Positions 32,496-40,968 of a stretch of DNA of 64,000 nucleotides are shown here, in pieces. Both the position numbers and the translations under genes were made by a program. Position 1 is the first letter of the stretch. Each line of letters opens with the position of its first letter. The notes beneath the pieces are model-generated. The model was given only the letters and a program-made list of their open reading frames with translations. It did no database searches and was not told the DNA's origin. Source of the stretch: Hymenobacter edaphi (lineage in GTDB: Bacteria > Bacteroidota > Bacteroidia > Cytophagales > Hymenobacteraceae); assembly GCF_003258365.1 (NCBI RefSeq), contig NZ_QHKM01000005.1, forward strand, positions 1-64,000, given 5' to 3'.

Positions 32496-32897
32496 TTACT
32501 GCGCTCTGCGGTCCAAGCAAAGGCGGTTTTGGTCGGCATGAAGCAGGAGCAGGTAGAAGAACAGCCCGTGCACGAGCTGGGTGCCGAGCGTATCCCACTG
32601 CTCCTGCAGGCTGGTGCCAAACACCAGGGCCAGCAGGATGAGCAATCCGCCGACCAGGGCCCAGCGCGTGAACAGCCCCAGCACAAGGAGCAGGCCCACG
32701 CTGAACTCCAGCACTGGCAGCCCGGTGGCAAAGGCGCCCACCAATGGCCCCGGCAACCAGGTATCGGCGAAGCTTTTCACCATACCGGCCCGAAAAGTCG
32801 CCAGCTTGGGCAAACGTACCAGCCCGTGCATCAGGAAATTGACGCCCATCAGCAGGCGGCCCAGCACGAAGGCGAGTTGCGCGTTGGTCAGGTTCAT
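32496..32897 (-). CDS. DoxX-family membrane protein
   Basis: 133 residues from ATG 32897. Four hydrophobic helices: residues about 6-25 (LGRLLMGVNFLMHGLVRL), 48-70 (GPLVGAFATGLPVLEFSVGLLLVLG), 75-95 (ALVGGLLILLALVFG) and 105-123. This is the DoxX/DoxD topology, often linked to redox or thiosulfate metabolism. It ends close to a terminator and sits 15 bp after the stop of the flavin reductase gene on the same strand, so the two are likely co-transcribed. Confidence 0.9.
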   Translation of the reverse strand: MNLTNAQLAFVLGRLLMGVNFLMHGLVRLPKLATFRAGMVKSFADTWLPGPLVGAFATGLPVLEFSVGLLLVLGLFTRWALVGGLLILLALVFGTSLQEQWDTLGTQLVHGLFFYLLLLHADQNRLCLDRRAQ

Positions 32898-32912
32898 GGT
32901 AGAGCACAAGGG

Positions 32913-33551
32913 TTACGACGGCAGCGGCTGCGGCCCCTGCCCGGCGCGGGCGTAGGCAAAGCGGGCCAGCGGCTCGACGCGGTAGTAGCTGTCGAGGCCG
33001 GAGATGCACACGTCGCTGAGGGCCGCCAGGTCGAGGGTGCCGTCGGGGCGCAGGCCGGCGGGGGCCACGTACACGTGCTCGACGGCCCCGATGAGCAGCA
33101 CCGTGCCGTTGAGCCGGATGGGCAGCTCTTCGACCAGCCGCAGGCCGATGCTGAGCTGGCTTTCGGCCACGTAGGGCGCTGCAAACCCGTCGCGCCACAC
33201 GGTTGTCAGGCCCGCGGCATCAAACTCTGATTCTTCCCGCGGAAAATTGGCGGAGGTGTAGTGGGCCGGACCCACAAAATCGGCGTGCACGTGGTTGAGG
33301 GTGTAGCAGCCCGTAGCCCGGATGTTCTCGTAGGTGTGGCGCGGCACGGTGGCGGGGCGCGTGACCAGGCCCAGCAGCGGCGGATCGGAGCCCAGGTGCA
33401 GGGCCGAGCTGAAAATGGCCAGGTTGGTGGCTCCGGCTGTGTCGGCGGTGCCCACGAGGTTGGCCGGCTTGAAGCCGGTGACGGCGTTGACGAGGTTGAG
33501 GCGGTAGAGCTTGTCGAAGCTGCGGATGTCGGCGGCGGTGAAGTGGTGCAT
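32913..33551 (-). CDS. Flavin reductase family protein
   Basis: 212 residues from ATG 33551 (the frame is open much further upstream but not protein-like). The FMN-binding split-barrel fold of flavin reductases: NAVTGFKPANLVGTADTAGATNLAIFSSALHLGSDPPLLGLVTRP with the nucleotide-binding THENIRATGCYTLN-like segment, then a C-terminal beta-sandwich. It would reduce FMN/FAD with NAD(P)H or bind FMN as a cofactor. The next gene on the strand is DoxX. GAAAGTAA at 33560-33567 (TTACTTTC on the minus strand) lies 8 bp upstream of the ATG, the same box as before the gene at 4988. Confidence 0.88.
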   Translation of the reverse strand: MHHFTAADIRSFDKLYRLNLVNAVTGFKPANLVGTADTAGATNLAIFSSALHLGSDPPLLGLVTRPATVPRHTYENIRATGCYTLNHVHADFVGPAHYTSANFPREESEFDAAGLTTVWRDGFAAPYVAESQLSIGLRLVEELPIRLNGTVLLIGAVEHVYVAPAGLRPDGTLDLAALSDVCISGLDSYYRVEPLARFAYARAGQGPQPLPS

Positions 33552-33763
33552 GGCGGTGGGAAAGTAACTGGCAGCACTACCGCCGGGCCCCGCGCAATGT
33601 TTCTGCGCCGCCCGCTGAAGCAGCGCCATTTCGCTGCCGGCCCCGGATTGTGGCTGCGCCGGCTTGGCTGGTCGCGCGCGCAACGCGTGCCGCGGCCACA
33701 GTTTCGTAAGCGCCCCGACAACTTTCTGTATACCAAGCCGCAGCGGTGCCGTATAAGACAGCT

Positions 33764-33790
33764 GCCGGCGCACCGCTGGGGTGCGCCGGC
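33764..33790. other. Short GC-rich hairpin
   Basis: 11-bp perfect stem GCCGGCGCACC / GGTGCGCCGGC, 5-nt loop, no T-run. It lies in a stretch (33552-33806) with no other recognisable feature. Confidence 0.5.
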
Positions 33791-33806
33791 CTCACCGCTT
33801 ACCGCT

Positions 33807-33977
33807 ATGTTTAAGCAAACTGTGCCCATTCCGGCCGCTCATCAGGGTCTGCCCCCCGCCCGGCCCTCCGACCCGCTCCGCTCGCCCCGTCCGCGCCGCT
33901 CGCAGCAGCCCGGTCAGGAGCCCGAGCCCGACCGCACCCAGCCCGCTTCGCAGCCGCGCTCCGGCCGCTGGTGCTAG
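33807..33977 (+). CDS. Small Pro/Arg-rich hypothetical protein
   Basis: 56 residues from ATG 33807 (MFKQTVPIPAAHQG...), Pro, Arg, Ser and Gln-rich, ending in RSGRWC. No signal or domain. The case for a gene is position: a plausible ATG, and an intrinsic terminator 32 bp after the stop on the same strand. High GC makes open frames cheap here, so it may be spurious. Confidence 0.4.
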   Translation: MFKQTVPIPAAHQGLPPARPSDPLRSPRPRRSQQPGQEPEPDRTQPASQPRSGRWC

Positions 33978-34008
33978 TCCCCGTCGCTAAATTTCCCCTG
34001 CAATAGGT

Positions 34009-34036
34009 AAGCCCGGCCATCGTGCCGGGCTTTTTT
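34009..34036 (+). terminator. Intrinsic terminator
   Basis: AAGCCCGGC (34009-34017) pairs with GCCGGGCTT (34024-34032), followed by T to 34036. It implies a transcribed unit ending here, supporting the small gene at 33807. Confidence 0.85.
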
Positions 34037-34391
34037 GTGGCTGTTTAGCTGGCCATCGGTTGCTATACGGGTGACTTCAGCCCCTTTCCCAACAAAGCCA
34101 TTTACCAGACACTCTAGAATATTTATTTATTTTAATATTGCACGTAACCACCTGACCCTTTACATTGTAGCTTCTACTCCGCACTGAAAGCCCCTACGCT
34201 TTCGGCCTGCTACTCTTCTGCCCACGCCGCGGCCCACCGCGGCGCGTGTCGGCTGCCCCCTTCTCCCCTGCCTTTTCCCACCCGCCTCTTCCACCGGCCT
34301 GCCGGCGGACCGGGCTGCCATTGCGCTTTCGGCTATGGGCCGCTGAATCAAGACTCCGCTTCTTTTTTCACCCTTTACCCACGTACGCACT
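34037..34391 (+). other. Long untranslated leader region of the alpha/beta hydrolase gene
   Basis: 355 bp with no gene. An AT-rich patch (34112-34142, TATTTATTTATTTTAATATTG) probably marks the promoter zone. A strong CACG-CCGCGG/CCGCGG-CGTG hairpin (about 34223-34248) follows, then pyrimidine-rich sequence to the ATG. The leader of up to 250 nt could be regulatory, but no known riboswitch is recognised. Confidence 0.4.
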
Positions 34392-35231
34392 ATGGAAAAC
34401 CGCAGCACCCGCACCATCGTGTTCCTTACCGGGGCCTTCGTCAGCCACCACTGCTGGGACGAGTGGCAAGCCTACTTCGAGGCCCGCGGCTACACCTGCC
34501 TGGCGCCGCCCTGGCTCTACAAAGACGCCCCCGTGGAGGAGCTGCGCCGCCGCCACCCCGATCCGCAGCTGGCTTCGCTGCGCCTGACGCAGCTTATCGA
34601 CCACTTCGCGGGCATTATCCGCGAGCTGCCCGAGAAGCCCATTCTCATCGGCCACTCCTACGGCGGGCTGCTCACCCAGCTACTGGTGCAGCGCGACCTG
34701 GCCGCCGCCGGCGTCGCCATCGACTCGGTGGCGCCACAGGGCGTGTTCACGTTCAAATGGTCGTTTTACCGCGCCACCTGGGGCCCGCTGGGCTTTCTTA
34801 CCGACGTGAACAAGCCCTTTATGATGTCGTTCCGGCAGTGGCAGTACGCCTTCGTCAACGGCATGCCCCTGGAGGCGCAGCGCGCAGCTTACGAGCAGCT
34901 GACCATTCCCGAATCCAAGCGCATTTCGCGTGACGGGCTGACGCGGGCGGCCCGCGTGGACTTTCGGCGGCCCCACGTGCCGCTGCTGCTGGTAGCGGGC
35001 GAGGCCGACCACATCATGCCCGCCTCGCTGAACTACGCCAACTACCGCCGCTATGCCCGGTACGCCGGCAGCGTCACCGATTTCAAGGAATTTGCGGGCC
35101 GCAACCACTTCATCCTCGGCCAGCCCGGCTGGCAGGAAGTGGCCGACTTCGTGCTGAGCTGGCTGCAACGGCAGGAGCAGGCGCCGGCCGCCGCCGAGGC
35201 CGCCGTGCCGGAACTGGCCGGCGCCTATTAA
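34392..35231 (+). CDS. Alpha/beta hydrolase
   Basis: 279 residues. Nucleophile elbow GHSYGG (Ser89 at 87-92), the acid in LLVAGEADHIMPA and the base in the RNHFILG segment give the Ser-Asp-His triad. An oxyanion region FLTGAFVSHHCWDEW is near the start. No signal peptide; cytoplasmic. The substrate is not predictable: esterase, lipase or haloalkane-like relatives are all possible. The tail is Ala/Glu-rich. It stands alone after a long leader and is followed by the BLUF gene 204 bp downstream. Confidence 0.9.
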   Translation: MENRSTRTIVFLTGAFVSHHCWDEWQAYFEARGYTCLAPPWLYKDAPVEELRRRHPDPQLASLRLTQLIDHFAGIIRELPEKPILIGHSYGGLLTQLLVQRDLAAAGVAIDSVAPQGVFTFKWSFYRATWGPLGFLTDVNKPFMMSFRQWQYAFVNGMPLEAQRAAYEQLTIPESKRISRDGLTRAARVDFRRPHVPLLLVAGEADHIMPASLNYANYRRYARYAGSVTDFKEFAGRNHFILGQPGWQEVADFVLSWLQRQEQAPAAAEAAVPELAGAY

Positions 35232-35435
35232 GCAAACAGTGAAGAAGTTGTCGGGCGGCGCAAGGCAGCGGAAAACCAGCGGCTGCGCAGGCCGGTTCAC
35301 GTTGCGCTGCTGCGGGGAAGCGTAGCGTAGCGCCGCCGAATGACTTCTTCACGCTCCTGCGCCGAGGCGGGCAGCGGGCCCGACAACCAAACTTCGGGCG
35401 TTGGCAGCCGTATTCAGGGGCGGTTTTACCCGCTC

Positions 35436-35879
35436 ATGCACCAAATTATTTACGTCAGCACCGCTACCCGGCCCTTCACCACACCCGAGCTGCGGGAGTT
35501 GCTGCGGCACTCCCGGCTGCGCAATGCCCGCCACCACGTCACGGGCATTCTGCTCTACGACGGTGGGCGTATCACCCAGATTCTGGAGGGCGAAGAAGCG
35601 GCCGTGCGCTACCTCTACGGCCAGATTGCGAAGGACCTGCGCCACCACGGCGTCATCACCCTGGCCGACGAAGCCATTCCGCACCGGCGCTTCGCGCAGT
35701 GGCACATGGCGTTTTGGGAGGAAGAAACCGACGAGCTGGCCTACGCGGCCGGCTACATCCCGCTGCAGCAGTGGGAACTGCCGCCCGGCCGCTTCAGCGA
35801 GGAAGACGTGCTGCGCCTGGAGGCCCTGCGCTACTTCGTGCGCCCCTGGGACGATGAGGCCCCGGCTCAGGCCAGTTAG
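35436..35879 (+). CDS. BLUF-domain blue-light photoreceptor
   Basis: 147 residues from ATG 35436. The BLUF core spans 1-95 with the FAD-binding and signalling residues Tyr6, Asn30, Gln48, Trp89 and Met91. Each is offset by exactly 15 from AppA's Tyr21, Asn45, Gln63, Trp104 and Met106, so the photocycle residues are all present. No effector domain is fused; the C-terminal 50 residues form a short helical cap. Single-domain BLUF proteins act by binding partners. No adjacent cyclase, EAL or regulator reveals the partner; the following gene is a glycosidase. Confidence 0.9.
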   Translation: MHQIIYVSTATRPFTTPELRELLRHSRLRNARHHVTGILLYDGGRITQILEGEEAAVRYLYGQIAKDLRHHGVITLADEAIPHRRFAQWHMAFWEEETDELAYAAGYIPLQQWELPPGRFSEEDVLRLEALRYFVRPWDDEAPAQAS

Positions 35880-35921
35880 CGCGCGGCGGGGCAGACTGGG
35901 CTGCGCGTAAAGCGCTGGTTG

Positions 35922-35952
35922 TTGATGCCTCGGCTGCTAAGTCCGTACTTTG
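35922..35952 (+). promoter_or_regulatory. Possible promoter of the GHL10 gene
   Basis: TTG (35922-35924), 20 nt, then GTACTTTG (35945-35952). The -7 box is shifted from TAnnTTTG by one base. Confidence 0.4.
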
Positions 35953-36017
35953 CAGCGGGGCCGCGCGCGGCCGGTCAGCTCGGGCCGGTGGTTGGGGCGG
36001 TTCGCGGAGTTTTGTTG

Positions 36018-37838
36018 ATGCGTTGTCGTTTGCTTTTGGGCGCCGGGTCGGCGCTGCTTGTTTCGGGTTCGGTATGGGCGCAGCCTTCGGCCGTGGCGCC
36101 GCCGGTGAAGTCGTTTAAGGGTGCGGTCATCACCACGCCCATTCCTTCGCCCCCGCCCAAGCGCGAGCTGCGCGGCGTCTGGATTGCCACCGTCGAAAAC
36201 ATCGACTGGCCCAGCCGGCGCGACCTGACGCCCGAGCAGCAGCGCCGCGAGTACCAGAAGATGCTCGACGGCCACCAGCGGGCCGGCATCAACGCCATTT
36301 TCCTGCAGGTGCGGCCCGCTTCCGACGCTTTTTACCGCAGCGCTTTGGAGCCGTGGAGCAAGTTTCTGAGCGGCCGCCAGGGCAAGGACCCGGGCTGGGA
36401 CCCGCTGCCGTTCCTGGTCGACGAGGCCCACAAGCGCGGCATGGAGTTCCACGCCTGGTTTAACCCCTACCGCGCCAGCACCGACACCACCACGGCCCGC
36501 CTCGCGCCGACGCACCCCTACCGCCGCCACCCGGAGTGGTTTCTGCGCTACTCGGGCAAGCTGCTCTACAACCCCGGCCTGCCCGCGGTGCGCGCCTACA
36601 TCACCGAGGTCATCGTGGACGTGGTGCACCGCTACGATATCGACGGGGTGCACTTCGACGACTACTTCTACCCCTACCCCGAGGCCCGGCAGGTCATCCA
36701 CGACGAGGCGGCCTTCGCCCAGTACAACCCCGACGGGCTGAGCCTGCCCGACTGGCGCCGCCAGAACGTGAACCAGCTGGTAAAGCAGGTGCACGACGCC
36801 ATCGAGGCCGAAAAGCACTGGGTGAAGTTCGGCATTTCGCCCTTCGGGGTGTGGATGAACAGCAACGAGGACCCCGAGGGCTCCGACACGCGCGCCTTCC
36901 AGGGCCACACCGGTCTCTACGCCGACGCGCGCGAGTGGCTGCGCCAGGGCTGGGTCGACTACGTGCTGCCGCAGCTGTACTGGAGCACCAACTTCCGCGC
37001 CGCCTCCTACGCCACGCTGCTGGAATGGTGGAGCCGCAACCGCTACGACCGGCACCTCTACATCGGGCAGGGCGCCTACCGCATGCTGGAAAGCACCAAG
37101 TCGGACACGACCTGGCGCAGCCCGCGCGAGCTGCCGCGGCAGGTGCGCCTGAACCGCTCCTACCCGCAGGACATCAGCGGCAGCGTGTTCTTTTCGGGCA
37201 AATCGGTGCTGCTGAACCCGCTTAAGACCACCGACTCGCTGCGCCAGAACCTGTTCCGCTACCCGGCGCTGCTGCCCACCATGCCGTGGAAGGACGCCGT
37301 GCCGCCGCGCTCGGTGCAGCAGCTCACGCTCACCCGCGGCGGCGGGCCCGTTACGCTGCTGTGGCAGGCCGGCCCCGCCGCCGCCGACGGCGACTCGGCC
37401 GCTGCCTACGTCGTTTACCGCTTTGCCCGCGGCGAGCAGCCCACTCCCGACGACCCGCGCCACATCCTCGCCATTCGGCCCAGCCGCCGGCGCGGCAGCG
37501 AGGCTTTCGTGGACACGGCCGCCCGCTACGGCACCGAGTACGCCTACTACGTGACGGCCCTCGACCGCCTGCACAACGAAAGCGGCCCCTTGCGCGTGAC
37601 GACCATCGGCTCGGTGGCCGGCCCCGTCGTGGCCCGCGCCGAAACGCCCGCCACGCCCCTACCGACCACGCCCGACCCCAACGCCACGCCCGCCGTGACC
37701 TTGCCCCCGACGGTAACCAAGGAGCGCCCTGGCATGACCAAAACCACGACGGAAGGCAACAACATCAGCATCAAGACCAAAACCAAGCAGCCGGCCAAGA
37801 AGAAAAAGGGCTTCTTCCGGCGGCTATTTGGCCGGTAG
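36018..37838 (+). CDS. Family 10-like glycosyl hydrolase (GHL10/DUF187), exported
   Basis: 606 residues from ATG 36018, which starts the signal peptide (LLLGAGSALLVSGSVWAQ). Catalytic region about 50-400: ELRGVWIATVENIDWPSRRDL opens it, AGINAIFLQVRPASDAFY and FHAWFNPYRASTDT follow, and DGVHFDDYFYPYPE is the diagnostic motif. The GHL10 group processes glycans, possibly peptidoglycan or polysaccharide side chains. A fibronectin-like module lies at about 445-545. The tail is Thr/Pro-rich and ends in a strongly basic KKKKGFFRRLFGR, which may bind envelope polymers or nucleic acid. A perfect palindromic terminator follows. Confidence 0.88.
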   Translation: MRCRLLLGAGSALLVSGSVWAQPSAVAPPVKSFKGAVITTPIPSPPPKRELRGVWIATVENIDWPSRRDLTPEQQRREYQKMLDGHQRAGINAIFLQVRPASDAFYRSALEPWSKFLSGRQGKDPGWDPLPFLVDEAHKRGMEFHAWFNPYRASTDTTTARLAPTHPYRRHPEWFLRYSGKLLYNPGLPAVRAYITEVIVDVVHRYDIDGVHFDDYFYPYPEARQVIHDEAAFAQYNPDGLSLPDWRRQNVNQLVKQVHDAIEAEKHWVKFGISPFGVWMNSNEDPEGSDTRAFQGHTGLYADAREWLRQGWVDYVLPQLYWSTNFRAASYATLLEWWSRNRYDRHLYIGQGAYRMLESTKSDTTWRSPRELPRQVRLNRSYPQDISGSVFFSGKSVLLNPLKTTDSLRQNLFRYPALLPTMPWKDAVPPRSVQQLTLTRGGGPVTLLWQAGPAAADGDSAAAYVVYRFARGEQPTPDDPRHILAIRPSRRRGSEAFVDTAARYGTEYAYYVTALDRLHNESGPLRVTTIGSVAGPVVARAETPATPLPTTPDPNATPAVTLPPTVTKERPGMTKTTTEGNNISIKTKTKQPAKKKKGFFRRLFGR

Positions 37839-37906
37839 GCCGCCGCGCGGGCTTTGTCGCAGGCCGAGCGCCGCCCCTTACCCCAGGAGCCAATCGTCCC
37901 ACAAGA

Positions 37907-37942
37907 AAAAAGCCCGCCCGGATGCATCCGGGCGGGCTTTTT
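37907..37942. terminator. Palindromic bidirectional terminator
   Basis: 36-bp perfect palindrome with centre GATGCATC. A-rich left end and T-rich right end serve both the GHL10 gene and the convergent SusE-like gene. Confidence 0.9.
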
Positions 37943-37959
37943 CGCGCAGTATCGGACCG

Positions 37960-39249
37960 CTACAGCGCCCGGTACTCGAAGGTGATGCGGCCGGTGGAGC
38001 CGGAGGCGCTGGGCCGCACGCCTACCACGCGCAGCAGCATCGGCTCGGCCCCGCGCACGCGCACGGCGAAGACGTCGTTGACGGCTACCGGGCCGGGGTT
38101 GCCGGCCAGGGAGGTGGCGTTGGTGTACATCAGCGTGCCCACGGCGTTGGCCGTGGCGGTGGTGTAGTAGCCGGTGGCCACCGTGGCGGCCGGAATGCGG
38201 TAGTACACCGTGGTGTTTTCGGCCCGCAGGCCCAGCGTGTTGGCGCCGGTGCTGGTGGTCGTCACGTAGGCGTAGGCGTCCTTGGTAGCCGCGGCGGCGC
38301 TGTTGAGCACGTTGGCGCCCAGGCGCAGGTCGTAGGCGGCGGAGTCCTGCGGGGAACCGGCCCCGGCCGTGATGCGGCCCGTGCGCACCCGCGCCAGCGG
38401 CGCCGGCGCCACGATGCTGATGGGCGCGGCGCTGATGCTGGCGGTGAAAGGCCCGGCGTAGGCGGTGAAGGAGTACGTGACGGCCTGGCCCTGGGCCCCG
38501 GCCGGCACGCGCACGTCCACGGTGCGGGCGTTGGCAGCGCCGGTGCTGGGGTTGAGCACCACGCCGGCCCGCACCGGCGCCCCCGTCCCGATGCGGTAGA
38601 AGGTGGTCAGGCTGTCCACGTTCTTGAACAGGGTGGCCGTGGTGGGCGTGGTGGGCACGGTGGCAATGCCGCCTTCGTTAATCACCAAGTTGTAGCCGAT
38701 GATGTCGCCCACCGACTGGGCCGTGGCGGCCAGGTTGTTGCGGAAGGTGGTAATGGTCGTCGGCGAGGCGGTGGTGCCCAGGCGCAGCGTGGGCGCGGCG
38801 GCCACGTTGTAGGCGAAGCGGCGCAGGCGCGTGGCCCCGTTCTCGAAGGTGGTCGTCACGTCGACGCGCACCGGGATTTTGTTGGCCAGGTTGGCCGGCA
38901 CCACGTACGGGATGACCAGTTCCGTCAGCCCCGAGGTGCCGATGGTGCCGCCCGCCGGGGTGGTGCTCACCACAGCCGAGTCCTGGCGGTTGATGACGTG
39001 AAACACCGTTACGTCGCGAATCTTATCGGCGGCGTTGTAGCCCACCACCAGCCGCACCGTTTCGCCGGGGGCGTACTTGGTGAGCAGCCCGCTGGGCTGG
39101 GCGCCGATGGTGGCAAACCCACCTTCGTCCTGCACCTGGTAGGGCGTTTCGATTTCCTTTTCGCAGGCGCCCAGGGCCAGCAGACCCGCCGCGGCCAGCA
39201 GCGGCGTCCACCGGGCCAGGCGGAGCCGCGGGTTACTTAATATCTTCAT
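37960..39249 (-). CDS. SusE/SusF-like outer-membrane lipoprotein
   Basis: 429 residues. Lipoprotein signal ending LLALGAC (lipid Cys29), then tandem beta-sandwich modules rich in Thr, Ala and Gly. It is the third gene of the leftward SusC-SusD-SusE unit, 48 bp after SusD, where surface glycan-binding SusE/F proteins usually sit. Hymenobacter-type SusE proteins are very divergent, so the call rests mostly on position and lipoprotein architecture. It would bind the substrate at the cell surface beside SusCD. The sequence is highly repetitive (Thr-Thr, Ala-Ala) and may be O-glycosylated. Confidence 0.65.
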   Translation of the reverse strand: MKILSNPRLRLARWTPLLAAAGLLALGACEKEIETPYQVQDEGGFATIGAQPSGLLTKYAPGETVRLVVGYNAADKIRDVTVFHVINRQDSAVVSTTPAGGTIGTSGLTELVIPYVVPANLANKIPVRVDVTTTFENGATRLRRFAYNVAAAPTLRLGTTASPTTITTFRNNLAATAQSVGDIIGYNLVINEGGIATVPTTPTTATLFKNVDSLTTFYRIGTGAPVRAGVVLNPSTGAANARTVDVRVPAGAQGQAVTYSFTAYAGPFTASISAAPISIVAPAPLARVRTGRITAGAGSPQDSAAYDLRLGANVLNSAAAATKDAYAYVTTTSTGANTLGLRAENTTVYYRIPAATVATGYYTTATANAVGTLMYTNATSLAGNPGPVAVNDVFAVRVRGAEPMLLRVVGVRPSASGSTGRITFEYRAL

Positions 39250-39296
39250 CGGGAGAGAACATCAGGGAGAGAAAAAAACAGAAGGCGCGCCGGGCA

Positions 39297-40847
39297 TTAC
39301 GGCTGGTCCCACCACACGGGGAAGGTCACGTAGGCCGGGTCGTTGCCGCCCGCCGCGGCCACGGCCTGCGGGTTGTAGAGCGTCTCGGTCTGCGGCGGGG
39401 CCAGGCGGCGCGGAAACTTGCGCGAAGCCGGGTCGGTGGGCGTGGGGTTCAGGATGGGGTTGGCGCCGGCGGGGTAGGCGAAGTTCACGTAGATGTCGGA
39501 GCGGTAATCGTATCGACGCAGGTCCGACCACGACTCCGGGTTCAGGAACATGCTGATGTACTTCTGCTCCATGATGCGGCGCTCGGTCAGGTCGGCCGGG
39601 GTCTGGGCCACGGCCGGGCTGGCCAGGTAAGCATCAATCTGGCCCTGGGTGATGAGCGGGAAGGTCACCGTCAGGCCCAGGGAGGTGAAGGTGCCGCCGC
39701 CGCCGATTTTGCGAATGTGCGCCTCGATGCCCTGGCGGTACGCCGTGAAGGCGCGGGCGCGGTTGCCGGACTTCAGCGCCGCCTCGGCCTCGATGAACTT
39801 CAGCTCGTGGAAGGTCACGGTTTCGAAGTAGCCCAGGTCGCGGGCGTACCAGCTGTAGTAGAAGTCGGCCACGCCGCCGATGGTGGTGCCGCCCGACACG
39901 CCGGGGTTGGCGCCCAGGCTGGCCGTGTTGGCCATGACCGGCAGGCGCGGGTCGACCACGCCGGGGTAGGTGGCGTTGGCGATGTTGCCGTTCAGGTAGC
40001 GCAGCAGGTTCAGCGAGTAGGTGCCGGTGGCGAAGTTGGCGCGGGTGGTCCCGAAGATGTTGGTGCTGCCCGTGATGGGGGGCACGGGCGTCTCGAACTG
40101 CAGCTGCGCGTCGTCGGCCGAGCTCTGGAAGCCCGCGTCCACGGCGGCCAGCACGGCGGTGGCGTTGTAGCTGGATTTCTTGGTGAGGTGGTTGAGCTGG
40201 CGGGCCTTCAGGGCGTTGGCCAGCCGGATCCACTTCTGCACGTCGCCCTTGTAGAGGATGTCGCCGCTGATGCTGGGCGTGGTCAGGTACAGGGGGCGCA
40301 GGTTGGCCGAAGCCGGCTTCTGCAGCTCCGCAATGCCCTCGTCGAGCAGGCGGAAAATGGTTTGATACACCTGTTCCTGCGGGTCGTAGCGGGGCGTGTA
40401 GTTGGCCGCGCCCTGGAAGGCCTCGGAGTAGGGCACGTCGCCGAGCATGTCGGTGGCGTGGGCCAGGCCCATGGCCAGCGTTACCTTGGCGGCCCCCACG
40501 TAGTGCGGGGAGCCTTCTTCCTGGGCCGCGGCAATGGTGGCGTTCAGGTTGCCGGCCGAGTAGAAGTACAGGTAGTTAAAGGTGTTGGTGCTGTTGCCGG
40601 TGGTGAAGTAGTACTGATCGGTGCTGGCGGCCGGGGCGCGCCGCACCACGTACTGGGTGATGTAGGAAGTGGTCAGCGCCGTAAACATCTGCTGCTGAAA
40701 GGCCTGCGAGATGCCGCCCGGCAAGAGGAAGTTGGGCGTGGAAGTGACCGGGTTGTTGGGGTCGGTGTTCACGTCGAGAAATTTCTCGCACGACGTCAGC
40801 ATTCCGCCCCCCAGTAGCAAGCCCAGAAGGAGAAGGTATTTTTTCAT
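39297..40847 (-). CDS. SusD/RagB-family nutrient-binding lipoprotein
   Basis: 516 residues. Lipobox MLTSC (Cys20). N-terminal EKFLDVNTDPNNP is typical of the SusD-like_2 (TPR-bearing) group, and TPR helices follow. The closing region ends RFPRRLAPPQTETLYNPQ and VWWDQP, the usual C-terminal motifs. It forms the lid of the SusC channel, binding oligosaccharide at the surface. It is transcribed after SusC (1042 residues) with a 121-bp gap that contains the 8-bp-repeat palindrome, and before the SusE-like gene. The SusD-like_2 class points to a non-starch substrate. Confidence 0.94.
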   Translation of the reverse strand: MKKYLLLLGLLLGGGMLTSCEKFLDVNTDPNNPVTSTPNFLLPGGISQAFQQQMFTALTTSYITQYVVRRAPAASTDQYYFTTGNSTNTFNYLYFYSAGNLNATIAAAQEEGSPHYVGAAKVTLAMGLAHATDMLGDVPYSEAFQGAANYTPRYDPQEQVYQTIFRLLDEGIAELQKPASANLRPLYLTTPSISGDILYKGDVQKWIRLANALKARQLNHLTKKSSYNATAVLAAVDAGFQSSADDAQLQFETPVPPITGSTNIFGTTRANFATGTYSLNLLRYLNGNIANATYPGVVDPRLPVMANTASLGANPGVSGGTTIGGVADFYYSWYARDLGYFETVTFHELKFIEAEAALKSGNRARAFTAYRQGIEAHIRKIGGGGTFTSLGLTVTFPLITQGQIDAYLASPAVAQTPADLTERRIMEQKYISMFLNPESWSDLRRYDYRSDIYVNFAYPAGANPILNPTPTDPASRKFPRRLAPPQTETLYNPQAVAAAGGNDPAYVTFPVWWDQP

Positions 40848-40863
40848 CGGATTGAATTGAAGG

Positions 40864-40966
40864 ATGAGCGGATCAGCGGATGAGTAGCGGAGTAGATGGG
40901 CGCCGAAAATGCGGTATTGCGCAAGTCGTTCCTCTGCTCATGGACGTATCCGGTCATCTGCTCATG
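40864..40966. repeat. Palindrome with arms of 8-bp tandem repeats (SusC-SusD gap)
   Basis: Left arm starts at 40864 as successive 8-mers (ATGAGCGG, ATCAGCGG, ATGAGTAG, CGGAGTAG). The right arm 40932-40966 has the inverted counterpart (CTCTGCTC, ATGGACGT, ATCCGGTC, ATCTGCTC, ATG). The element sits between the SusC stop and the SusD start. Confidence 0.75.
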
Positions 40967-40968
40967 TA

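Noticed and set aside
34037-34391. Riboswitch in the long leader of the alpha/beta hydrolase gene
   Set aside because: One strong hairpin but no conserved motif of a known class (TPP, cobalamin, SAM, FMN) could be matched by eye.
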